From JAAZPG01 sp012797375 (GTDB lineage Bacteria; Acidobacteriota; Aminicenantia; Aminicenantales; UBA4085): a DNA stretch of 33,016 nt. Below the pieces are notes generated by a model. The model made no database searches and was not told the origin of the DNA. It saw only the letters and a program-made list of their open reading frames with translations. The stretch spans positions 1 through 33,016 of the forward strand of contig CALMMC010000095.1 in assembly GCA_937868205.1 (NCBI GenBank), in the 5' to 3' direction. Shown here one piece after another: positions 1 to 6,325 of the stretch; within the stretch, counting starts at the first letter, position 1; every line of letters begins with the position of its first letter. The translations under genes were made by a program, and so were the position numbers.

Positions 1-62
1 CAGAAGACGGCAGACGATGTGCTCAGGAGTCTCATGGGCTGGGAGATGTGTATAAGAGACAG
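1..62 (+). other. Residual Nextera P7 sequencing adapter (not genomic)
   Basis: Bases 44-62 read AGATGTGTATAAGAGACAG, the exact 19-bp Tn5 mosaic end used in Nextera libraries. Bases 29-43 are a near match to the Nextera read-2 stretch GTCTCGTGGGCTCGG, and bases 1-18 a near match to the P7 flow-cell sequence. About ten bases between them (19-28) sit where the i7 index belongs. The few mismatches and missing bases suggest error-prone reads or a poor consensus at the contig end. Genomic sequence therefore starts at 63, and any reading frame crossing this segment is artificial. Confidence 0.97.
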
Positions 63-105
63 GCGTCCCGTACCTCGCTCTCCCCCGCCTCGTCCGCAAA
101 CAGGG

Positions 106-978
106 TCAAGGCCGCCGCCCGGAGATGCTCCTCCCGGGCGAGGCATATGAGGAAAGAAAGGGCCGGGCGATATCGGCGGCCATGTCCGGCCGGCCTTCCT
201 CGGCCAGGCGCCGGCCGAAACGGAGAAGCCGGGAAGCGGCGGCCGAACGCTCGGCCCGCGGGGCGGCGACGCGGACACGTTCGAGCGCCTCCCGGGCGGC
301 CGGGTCGCCGATATCGGCCAGGGCATCCAGGGCGGCGATCCGAAGATCCGGGTCGTTCCCTTCGGCCAGGCGGAGAAGCGCCGGCCCGGCTTCTCGGGCG
401 CGCAAATCGCCCAGGCCCCGGATGATCGCGACGGCCGTCTCGTCCCGGGCCGTCGCCAAGGCCCCGGCCAAGGCCGCCGCGGCTTCCGGAAGCCCGGTCG
501 CCGTCAGGGCCCGGACGGCCGGCTCGGCCAGGTCCGGCCGGGTCAAGAACCGGCCGAGCGGCTTGACGATTTCCAGCCGGCCGATCTTTTGAAGAAGCGA
601 AATCAGGAAAACCGCGTTTTCCTGGTCCCGGGGAATCGTGAGCGCGGCGAGAATTCCGTCGGCGGCCGCTTTCCGCTCGGCCTCGGCCCCCGGACGTCCG
701 GCCCGGACGGCTAAGGCGTCAAGGGCATACCGGACCAGGCTGTCATCGGCCGTTCCAGGGGCGGCCAGGCGGCCGCAGAGGTCGGCGACGGCCCCGGGAC
801 CGATCCGGATCAGCTCGGCGGCCGCGGCCTCGCGTTCGGCGGCCGAATCGGCCGGAAATCTTAAAAGAAGAGCCGAAACACGGCCGGCGAGATCACCGGC
901 CGGATCCCGCCCGGCCGCGGTCAAGGATAAAAACGCGATCAGGAAAACGGCGGCCGGCGCCCGGCATCTCTTTCTCAC
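106..978 (-). CDS. Secreted HEAT-repeat protein, truncated by the contig edge with a probable frameshift
   Basis: The product has an N-terminal signal peptide (basic MRKR start, then a hydrophobic stretch to about residue 22). An Ala/Leu-rich helical array follows, with recurring patterns such as AVRALTATGLPEAAAALAGAL and RIAALDALADIGDPAAREAL, typical of HEAT/PBS-lyase scaffold repeats. The start codon overlaps the stop of the upstream Tat oxidoreductase by 4 bp, so the two are translationally coupled and probably act together in the envelope. The frame closes at 106-108, but from about 165 down to 63 the +1 frame reads a continuous repeat-like peptide containing EEHLRAAALTLFADEAGE. The real gene therefore most likely shifts frame near 150-165, probably through sequencing error, and runs off the contig. 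No enzymatic motif is visible. Confidence 0.75.
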   Translation of the reverse strand: MRKRCRAPAAVFLIAFLSLTAAGRDPAGDLAGRVSALLLRFPADSAAEREAAAAELIRIGPGAVADLCGRLAAPGTADDSLVRYALDALAVRAGRPGAEAERKAAADGILAALTIPRDQENAVFLISLLQKIGRLEIVKPLGRFLTRPDLAEPAVRALTATGLPEAAAALAGALATARDETAVAIIRGLGDLRAREAGPALLRLAEGNDPDLRIAALDALADIGDPAAREALERVRVAAPRAERSAAASRLLRFGRRLAEEGRPDMAADIARPFLSSYASPGRSISGRRP

Positions 979-2261
979 CGTCCGAATCCTTCCCGGTGCC
1001 AGGGCGACCGCGCCGGTTCGTCGATCAGGCGGTCGGCTTCCTCGTCATTCACGAACCGCTGCCCGTCTGGATCGAAGCGCAGCGGCCTCCCCAGCCGGAC
1101 GGCGATCTTGGCCAGGTTGACCAGCGTGCAGGAGCGGTGGCCGTTCTCCTCGTTCAGGGCGAACTTGACCCGGGTTCGGACGGACTCGGAAAAATCCGTC
1201 ACCCCGGGATCGGGGTCGGGAAGGGCGGCGATCTTTTCCAGGAAATCCGGAATGTCGGAATGAAGGCCGCGGAAGATCCGCCCCCCGGGCCCTTGCAGAA
1301 ACGCTGCGTCCGCCTCCCGGCCTTCGCCGTCGAGGACGATTTCGCATCCGTCGGCGTATTTCAGGCAGACCCGGCGCCACCGGCCGCAGGCATCGGGATG
1401 CTGCTGGGGCGCGTCGGCCGTGATTTCGACCGGACTGGTTCCGTCTTTATCCAGAAGATCCTGGACCGGGTCGAGGTAATGCATCCCCATGTCGCCCAGT
1501 CCCCCGCCGTCGTAATCCCAATAGCCGCGGAACGTCTGGTGGACGCGGTGCGGATGGTAAGGCTTGAACGGCGCGGGGCCGAGCCAAAAATCATAATCCA
1601 GCTCCGGCGGAACCGGCGCGGGGGGAAGGTACGTCTTCCCTCTCCAGTAGAACTTCCAGTCGAAACCGGTGGCCGCGTTCAGGACAGCCCGGACCGGCCA
1701 TCCCAGGAGTCCCCCGCGGAGCGCTTTCTTGAGCGGCTTGACCGGCGTCCCGAATCCATAGAATCGGTCCTGGAAGCGGAACCAGGTATTGACGCGGAAC
1801 ATCCGCCCCGTCCGACGGACGGCGTCGACGACCCGGATCCCCTCGCCGATCGTCCGGGTCATGGGCTTTTCGCACCAGACATCCTTGCCCGCCTCGACCG
1901 CGGCGATCGACATCAGGGCGTGCCAGTGCGGCGGGGTGGCGATATGGACGATGTCGATGTCCGGCCGGGCCAGGATCTCACGGAAATCGCGGTAGCCGCG
2001 GACGCCGGGCCCGGCCGCGTCCAGGGCGGTCTGGAGGTGGGAGGCGTCCACATCGCAAACCGCCAGGAGCCGGGCGCCCTCGTAACCCATGTGCCCGAGA
2101 CCCATCCCCCCGACGCCGATGACCGCCTTGGTCAGCTCGTCGCTGGGCGGAAGAATCCCCGGGCCGCCGAGAACCCGGCGCGGAACAAGGACCGCTCCGG
2201 CCGCGGCCGCGGCCGCGGTTTTAAGGAAGGAACGCCGGGACAGGCGGCCGACGCGGAGCAT
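975..2261 (-). CDS. Tat-exported Gfo/Idh/MocA family oxidoreductase
   Basis: This is an NAD(P)-dependent sugar or inositol dehydrogenase-like protein of 428 residues. The start at 2261 is preferred over one six codons upstream because GGAGG lies 5 nt before it. Residues 8-14 carry the twin-arginine motif SRRSFLK followed by an Ala-rich hydrophobic stretch, so the protein is exported folded through Tat. A Rossmann region follows (VIGVGGMGLGHMG), then the family EKP motif in CEKPMTRTIGEG, and the C-terminal alpha/beta domain with GGGLGDMGMHYLD, where the catalytic-region His lies. Tat-exported members are common in Acidobacteriota, Planctomycetota and Bacteroidota and act on periplasmic carbohydrates. 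The substrate cannot be read from the sequence. It is followed with 4-bp overlap by the HEAT protein and preceded by ferritin. Confidence 0.9.
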   Translation of the reverse strand: MLRVGRLSRRSFLKTAAAAAAGAVLVPRRVLGGPGILPPSDELTKAVIGVGGMGLGHMGYEGARLLAVCDVDASHLQTALDAAGPGVRGYRDFREILARPDIDIVHIATPPHWHALMSIAAVEAGKDVWCEKPMTRTIGEGIRVVDAVRRTGRMFRVNTWFRFQDRFYGFGTPVKPLKKALRGGLLGWPVRAVLNAATGFDWKFYWRGKTYLPPAPVPPELDYDFWLGPAPFKPYHPHRVHQTFRGYWDYDGGGLGDMGMHYLDPVQDLLDKDGTSPVEITADAPQQHPDACGRWRRVCLKYADGCEIVLDGEGREADAAFLQGPGGRIFRGLHSDIPDFLEKIAALPDPDPGVTDFSESVRTRVKFALNEENGHRSCTLVNLAKIAVRLGRPLRFDPDGQRFVNDEEADRLIDEPARSPWHREGFGR

Positions 2262-2295
2262 GGAGACCTCCGGAAACAAAATGCGGACCGGGGTT

Positions 2296-2325
2296 ATCTT
2301 ATTCCGAAGGAACCGGAGGAATCAA
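2296..2325 (-). promoter_or_regulatory. Possible sigma-70 promoter for the Gfo/Idh gene
   Basis: On the minus strand TTGATT (2320-2325) and TAAGAT (2296-2301) are separated by 18 bp, in the 83-bp gap between ferritin and the oxidoreductase. Each hexamer departs from consensus by one or two bases. The gap is short enough that read-through from the ferritin promoter could also serve the gene. Confidence 0.4.
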
Positions 2326-2343
2326 CCGCGCCGGCGGCCGTTA

Positions 2344-2883
2344 TCAGGCGCCCGGGGCGTTGTAGGACGCCGGATCGAAGCACGATCCAGCCGGCCAGGG
2401 CCGGGCGGCCAGCTCCTTGTCAAGCATGTACAAGCCGTCCTTGCTCTCTCCGACTCGTTCCAGCTGGCGGGCGATCCCGTCCGTGTTTTTCTCCTCCTCG
2501 ATCTGCTCCTTGACGAACCAGTCCATCAGCGGCTCGGCGGAGTAATCGTTCTCGGCCCGGACGACCTTGACGATGGCGTGGATCTTTGAGGTGATGAACT
2601 GCTCGTGGGCGTAGGCGTCCTTCCAGGCTTCCAGGGGGGAGGACCATGTCTTTTTGAGCTGCTTGAGATCGAGAAGGACCGCCTCGCCGCCCCGGTCGAT
2701 GATGTGGTCGAAGAATTTCATCGCGTGGGTCGTTTCCTCGTGGGCTTGGACGCGCATCCAATGGGCCATGCCGTCGAGGTTCTGCTCGTGAAAATAGGCG
2801 GCCATGGAAAGATAAATGTAAAAGGACTCCAGCTCATTCTTGACCTGTTCGTTCATGAGATCGCGGACTTTGGACGGGATCAT
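2344..2883 (-). CDS. ftnA: Bacterial non-haem ferritin
   Basis: A cytoplasmic iron-storage protein that oxidises Fe(II) and mineralises Fe(III) in a 24-subunit cage. Counting from the start at 2883 (GGAG 6 nt upstream), Glu17, Glu49, Glu50, His53, Glu94, Glu126, Gln127 and Glu130 fall at the same positions as the ferroxidase and iron-binding residues of E. coli FtnA. The four-helix ferritin-like fold is therefore intact. The 179-residue length is a little longer than usual owing to a short C-terminal tail. A longer start seven codons upstream lacks a ribosome binding site. The gene is the first of a minus-strand group and carries its own promoter and operator-like palindrome, pointing to iron- or peroxide-responsive control. 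Nothing suggests a bacterioferritin, as no haem-ligating Met is apparent. Confidence 0.96.
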   Translation of the reverse strand: MIPSKVRDLMNEQVKNELESFYIYLSMAAYFHEQNLDGMAHWMRVQAHEETTHAMKFFDHIIDRGGEAVLLDLKQLKKTWSSPLEAWKDAYAHEQFITSKIHAIVKVVRAENDYSAEPLMDWFVKEQIEEEKNTDGIARQLERVGESKDGLYMLDKELAARPWPAGSCFDPASYNAPGA

Positions 2884-2905
2884 CGGATTCTCCTTTTTCA
2901 TCAAT

Positions 2906-2920
2906 TTGTAATCATTACAA
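2906..2920 (-). promoter_or_regulatory. Fur/PerR-type 7-1-7 operator of ferritin
   Basis: TTGTAAT-C-ATTACAA is a perfect 7-1-7 inverted repeat, the same architecture as the PerR box (TTATAATnATTATAA), from which it differs by one base per arm. Classical Fur boxes share the layout. It covers the predicted transcription start of the ferritin promoter, where a bound repressor would block initiation. The regulator itself is not in this window. Confidence 0.7.
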
Positions 2921-2925
2921 TCTGA

Positions 2926-2954
2926 ATAGTACGGCGGCCGAGCGGTTTTGTCAA
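2926..2954 (-). promoter_or_regulatory. Near-consensus sigma-70 promoter of ferritin
   Basis: On the minus strand a perfect TTGACA (-35, 2949-2954) is followed after 17 bp by TACTAT (-10, 2926-2931). The predicted start of transcription is about 2919, inside the 15-bp palindrome. The leader before the ferritin start is about 36 nt. Confidence 0.8.
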
Positions 2955-2959
2955 CCGCG

Positions 2960-3409
2960 CGCCGCCCCCTGAACTACTTCAGAATGATTAGTGACACCTT
3001 GATCTATGATAGGTGTTGCTATGTATCTACAACCGACAACCTCCTATGGCTCCCTGATCCCCGGATCTGAGTACCTTCGAGACTTGATCCGAAGGGGAAC
3101 GATCACTTCAACAGCGGCGGCCCGATTGAAATGGATGGACCATTATGCCAGGCATGAGAACGCCCGTTTGACCTGTCGTCATTTCGATATATCGGCTCAA
3201 ACGTTTTATCGTTGGAAACGACGGTTCGATCCCTATGATCTGACTACCCTGGAGGATGGGAGTCCCCGTCCTTTTAAAGCGCGGGCTCCCCAGACTCCGC
3301 CGGCTGTGGTGGAGCGGATTCTAGCCCTTCGTCAGAAGTACCCCCGCTGGGGCAAAGATAAACTCGTCATCCTCATGCATCGGGAGGGGGTTGAGATCTC
3401 GAGCTCGAC
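2960..3409 (+). mobile_element. Left remnant of an IS481-like insertion sequence
   Basis: Base composition drops near 2960. The stretch includes a short inverted repeat CTGAA-CTAC-TTCAG (about 2971-2984) and ACACCT...AGGTGT around 2995-3015, then the N-terminal third of a transposase. The element ends abruptly around 3400-3410, where it meets a 5'-truncated flavoprotein gene. The right end of the IS and the catalytic domain are missing. The exact left boundary cannot be set without a reference copy. Confidence 0.6.
3021..3409 (+). pseudogene. Truncated transposase, N-terminal HTH region only (IS481-like)
   Basis: About 130 residues remain. They contain a homeodomain-like helix-turn-helix (RLTCRHFDISAQTFYRWKRR), then the linker with a conserved YPRWGKDKL motif found just before the integrase core of IS481-like transposases, then ISSST, where the second HTH helix would begin. 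The whole DDE catalytic core is absent, so it cannot transpose. The frame runs on by chance to 3455 through out-of-frame flavoprotein sequence. A second possible start lies at 3006. Confidence 0.8.
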
Positions 3410-4030
3410 CACGCCCGTCGTGACTTCCGCGTCGAAACCGATTCCGGCCGCGTGACCTCGCCCATTGTCGTCATCGCCTCGGGGACCGCGCCGCGCCCGC
3501 TCCGGGGTTTTCGATCCGAGGGGGAGACGGACCGCCGGATCTTCACCGAGGTCTATCCGTTGCGCCGCGCGAGGGGCCGGCGCATCGCCGTCGTCGGCTG
3601 CGGCGACGCGGCCTTCGATTACGGCCTCAGCCTGTCGGCGGCGAACAGCGTCGTCATCTACGGCGGGGGGCGGCGGTCGAAGGGCCTCCCTCTTCTGCGG
3701 GACAGGGCCGCCGAGCATCCCCGCTTGTCCTATTGGCCCGACGCCGCTCTGAGAACGATCCGCCGGAACGGCCGGGGGCTCGAGCTCATCCTGGCGCGCG
3801 CGGACGGAACGCAGACCGTCGCCGCCGATTATCTGGTTGTGGCCGTCGGCCGGAAGCCTTGTCTGGATTTCATGAGCGCCGGGCTTCGGACGAAGGCGCG
3901 GGATCTCATCAGGAACAGGAGACTCGACATGATCGGAGACGTCAAGAACGGCCTATTCCGCCAAACGGCGATCGGGGTGGGCGACGGCGTGAGGGCGGCC
4001 ATGGACATCTTCCAGGCCGCCTCGAAGTGA
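3395..4030 (+). pseudogene. 5'-truncated FAD/NAD(P)-dependent oxidoreductase (thioredoxin-reductase-like)
   Basis: The preserved part encodes the NAD(P)-binding half of a pyridine nucleotide-disulfide oxidoreductase. It contains RIAVVGCGDAAFDYGLSLS (GxGxxA dinucleotide fold), YLVVAVGRKP (the strand closing the nucleotide domain), and a C-terminal segment resembling the second FAD contact (IGDVKNGLFRQTAIGVGDGVRAAMDI). The open frame extends upstream of the GTG at 3452 to 3395, coding DFRVETDSGRVTSPIVVIASGT, so that GTG is internal. The N-terminal FAD-binding GxGxxG and any redox-active CxxC are missing because the IS remnant replaces them. It is followed 5 bp later by a radical SAM gene, so the two probably formed an operon. 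A truncated product is unlikely to bind FAD. Confidence 0.75.
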
Positions 4031-4035
4031 GCGCG

Positions 4036-5020
4036 ATGGAGGTCGTGGCCAGGGCCGGTCGGGAGGATGTCGCGTTCGTCTATGTCGCCAGAACGGATCG
4101 TGGGAGGCTCGTTGAATTCGTCGAATCCGTTCAACCGCCCCTTCGCCGCCATCAGAAATGGGTCCTCATCGTTTCCACGCTCGACGGCTGCCCGATCGGG
4201 TGCCGGTTTTGCGACGCCGGCGGATTTTTCGGGGGCCGCCTGTCGGCGCGGGAGATCTTCGACCAGATCGATGATCTGGTCAGGAGGCGCTTCCCGGACG
4301 GCCGCGTCGCCGTTGAGAAGTTCAAGATCCAGTTCGCCCGGATGGGCGAGCCGGCCTTGAATCCGAGCGTTCTCGACGTGCTCGAAGAGCTTCCCCGGGC
4401 CTATGACGCGCCGGGGCTCGTGATCTCCCTCTCGACGGTCGCTCCCGCGAGCGAGCGCCGACGCGTTCTTCGAGCGGCTCTTGGCGATCAAGAGGAGGCT
4501 CTACGGGGGGCGATTCCAGCTCCAGTTCTCGATCCACACGACGGATGGGCCCTTGAGAACGCGGCTCGTTCCGGTCAAGACCTGGGATTTCGCGAGGATG
4601 GCCGAATACGGGCGCGCGTTCCTTGAAGGGGACGACCGGAGAATCGCCCTCAATTTCGCCCTGGCCGAGAACATGCCCGTCGATCCCGGCGCGCTCTTGG
4701 CGCATTTTTCGCCCCAGCTGTTCCTGATCAAAATCACGCCCGTCAATCCGACCCATCGGGCCGCGTTGAACGGGATCGTCTCTCACGTCACGCCCGGCCG
4801 GGAGACGTACGGGGCCGTGACGGACCTGAAGAAGGCCGGATACGACGTCATCCTCAGCATCGGCGAGCTCGAGGAGAACCTCATCGGCAGCAATTGCGGA
4901 CAGTTCGTCACGCGCGTCCGGAACGCCGGGGCCGCGGTCGAAGGGGGATACACGTATCCTCTGGTGCCGGGCCGCCATGAAACGGCCGACGGCGAGGGCC
5001 CCGGCACGGCTTCCCGTTGA
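4036..5020 (+). pseudogene. RlmN-like radical SAM protein, frameshifted by a 4-bp duplication
   Basis: The first part holds the radical SAM cluster motif CPIGCRFC (Cys52, Cys56, Cys59), then a GEP-like MGEPALNPSVLDVL stretch. After about residue 137 the reading frame continues in another frame from 4448 on. The cause is visible: GCGA occurs twice in tandem at 4447-4454, and removing one copy joins LVISLSTVAPAS to ADAFFERLLAIKRRLYGG. The second part has LIKITPVNPT, corresponding to the NLIPYNP region of RlmN, and IGSNCGQF, matching the AACGQL of RlmN where the methyl-carrying Cys lies. This suggests an RNA- or tRNA-modifying relative of RlmN that lacks its N-terminal domain. The substrate is unknown. 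It may be a true mutation or a consensus error. Confidence 0.75.
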
Positions 5021-5044
5021 CATCGAACGCCATTAATTTATAAT
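5017..5044 (+). promoter_or_regulatory. Consensus sigma-70 promoter upstream of asnA
   Basis: TTGACA (5017-5022) and TATAAT (5039-5044) are both perfect hexamers, separated by 16 bp. The -35 overlaps the stop codon of the radical SAM frame. The predicted start is near 5051, leaving a leader of about 160 nt before asnA. Confidence 0.82.
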
Positions 5045-5050
5045 ACCGCC

Positions 5051-5146
5051 ATGACGACGAAGAAGTCCAGGCCGGCGGCTTTGATCGGGCCGCGCTTCTT
5101 TGTCAATAACGGCCGCCCGAACGGGGTGGTCCCCACCGCCCCGTAA
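5051..5146 (+). CDS. Possible 31-residue leader peptide with Asn codons upstream of asnA
   Basis: An ATG placed almost exactly at the predicted transcription start opens a 31-codon frame containing FFVNNGRPNG, with three Asn codons at positions 19, 20 and 24. The last of these overlaps the foot of a strong hairpin. Asparagine-rich leaders would suit attenuation of an asparagine synthetase gene. There is no Shine-Dalgarno sequence, so translation would have to be leaderless. There is also no U-tract after the hairpin, so a classical terminator is not shown. The peptide resembles nothing I recognise and may be fortuitous. Confidence 0.3.
   Translation: MTTKKSRPAALIGPRFFVNNGRPNGVVPTAP
5121..5144 (+). 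promoter_or_regulatory. Strong hairpin in the asnA leader
   Basis: ACGGGGTGGT (5121-5130) pairs with ACCGCCCCGT (5135-5144) over ten base pairs, including one G-T wobble, with loop CCCC. An alternative, mutually exclusive pairing GGGG (5123-5126) with CCCC (5131-5134) is also possible. No run of T follows, so it is not a typical intrinsic terminator. Its place at the end of the Asn-containing small frame makes a regulatory role conceivable. Confidence 0.45.
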
Positions 5147-5209
5147 GATCTCGTCCCGCCCCCCATTTCCTTCAGGATGCCATCCGCGTAGAGTAGAAAG
5201 GAGTCCCCC

Positions 5210-6250
5210 ATGGTCCCATCCGAACGACCGAGCCGGGCCCGCTACCGTTCCTTGCTGAGCGCTCAAGAGACGGAGAAGGCCATCAAAATGATCAAGGATT
5301 TTTTCCAGAACCACCTGGCGCGCGAGCTTCATCTGAGGCGGATCACCGCGCCGTTCTTCGTCGAAGCCGGGACCGGCATCAACGACGACCTGAGCGGCGT
5401 CGAGCGCCCCGTGTCCTTCTCGGCGACGAGCCTCAATGGCGTGACGCTCGAAGTCGTCCAGTCCCTCGCCAAATGGAAGCGCCTCGCGCTCCGCGATCTG
5501 AAAATCCGTCCCGGCGACGGCATCTATACGGACATGAACGCCATCCGCCCCGATGAAACGCTCGATGCCCTCCACTCGCTCTACGTCGACCAGTGGGATT
5601 GGGAGCGGGTCATCGGGCGCGTGCAGCGCGACTTGAGATTCCTGAAGCGCATCGTTCGCAAGATCTACGCGGTCATCCGGCGGACGGAGCACTTCATCCA
5701 CAGCCATTATCCAAAGATCCGCCCCGCCCTGCCCGACGACCTCGTCTTCGTCCACGCCCAGGACCTGGAGGACAGGTATCCGGGCCTCGATCCCCGCCAG
5801 CGCGAAGACGCCCTGTGCCGCGCGCACGGAGCCGCGTTCATTCTCGGCATCGGGGGGGCGCTGCGGAGCGGCCGTCCCCATGACGGCCGAGCCCCCGATT
5901 ACGACGATTGGACGACGCCGACGGACATGGGCGCCGGCCTGAACGGCGACATCGTTGTTTGGAATCCCGTCCTGGAGAGGGCGTTCGAGATCTCTTCCAT
6001 GGGAATCCGCGTGGACGAGAGGGCCCTCATGCGCCAGCTCGAGATCACGGGACAGACGGCGCGCCGCGAGCTTTTCTTTCACCGCGAGCTCATCGCCGGA
6101 CGGCTGCCGCTCTCGATCGGCGGGGGAATCGGCCAGTCGCGGCTTTGCATGTATTGCCTGCGAAAGCTCCACATCGGCGAGGTCCAAGCCGGCATCTGGC
6201 CCGCGGCGATAGTCGAGGATTGCCGGGCCCGCGGCATCTTTCTCCTCTGA
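5210..6250 (+). CDS. asnA: Aspartate-ammonia ligase (asparagine synthetase A)
   Basis: Forms asparagine from aspartate, ammonia and ATP (giving AMP and PPi) in the cytoplasm, with a class II aminoacyl-tRNA-synthetase-like fold. The 346-residue product, close to the usual 330, carries the AsnA signatures INDDLSGVERPVSF, EVVQSLAKWKR, HSLYVDQWDWERV, RAPDYDDWTTPT, LNGDIVVWNPVLERAFEISS and SIGGGIGQSRLCM, spanning the ATP and aspartate sites. The start has AAAGGAG 6 nt upstream. It is the only apparently undamaged gene in the IS-bounded stretch. Its codon choice (many CGCG and GACGAC) differs from the GGCCGG-rich genes on both sides, which suggests acquisition. No AsnB-type glutamine domain is present. 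Confidence 0.96.
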   Translation: MVPSERPSRARYRSLLSAQETEKAIKMIKDFFQNHLARELHLRRITAPFFVEAGTGINDDLSGVERPVSFSATSLNGVTLEVVQSLAKWKRLALRDLKIRPGDGIYTDMNAIRPDETLDALHSLYVDQWDWERVIGRVQRDLRFLKRIVRKIYAVIRRTEHFIHSHYPKIRPALPDDLVFVHAQDLEDRYPGLDPRQREDALCRAHGAAFILGIGGALRSGRPHDGRAPDYDDWTTPTDMGAGLNGDIVVWNPVLERAFEISSMGIRVDERALMRQLEITGQTARRELFFHRELIAGRLPLSIGGGIGQSRLCMYCLRKLHIGEVQAGIWPAAIVEDCRARGIFLL

Positions 6251-6279
6251 GAGTCCCGCTGGGGCGCCGCGCTCCGCCT

Positions 6280-6303
6280 GTCAAGCCATATAAAAACCTT
6301 ACC
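6280..6303 (+). repeat. Left terminal inverted repeat of the IS
   Basis: Its reverse complement starts GGTAAGGTTTTTATATGG and ends CTTGAC, matching the right-hand copy at 7633-7656 at 20 of 24 positions and, more loosely, the outer right copy at 7669-7690. Confidence 0.75.
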
Positions 6304-6325
6304 GAATCCGAAGATCGTTGGGCGA

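Noticed and set aside
48..592. Open frames on the plus strand starting in or near the adapter
   Set aside because: They run through adapter sequence or antisense to the HEAT-repeat gene and are Arg/Ala/Pro-rich frames typical of GC-rich shadows.
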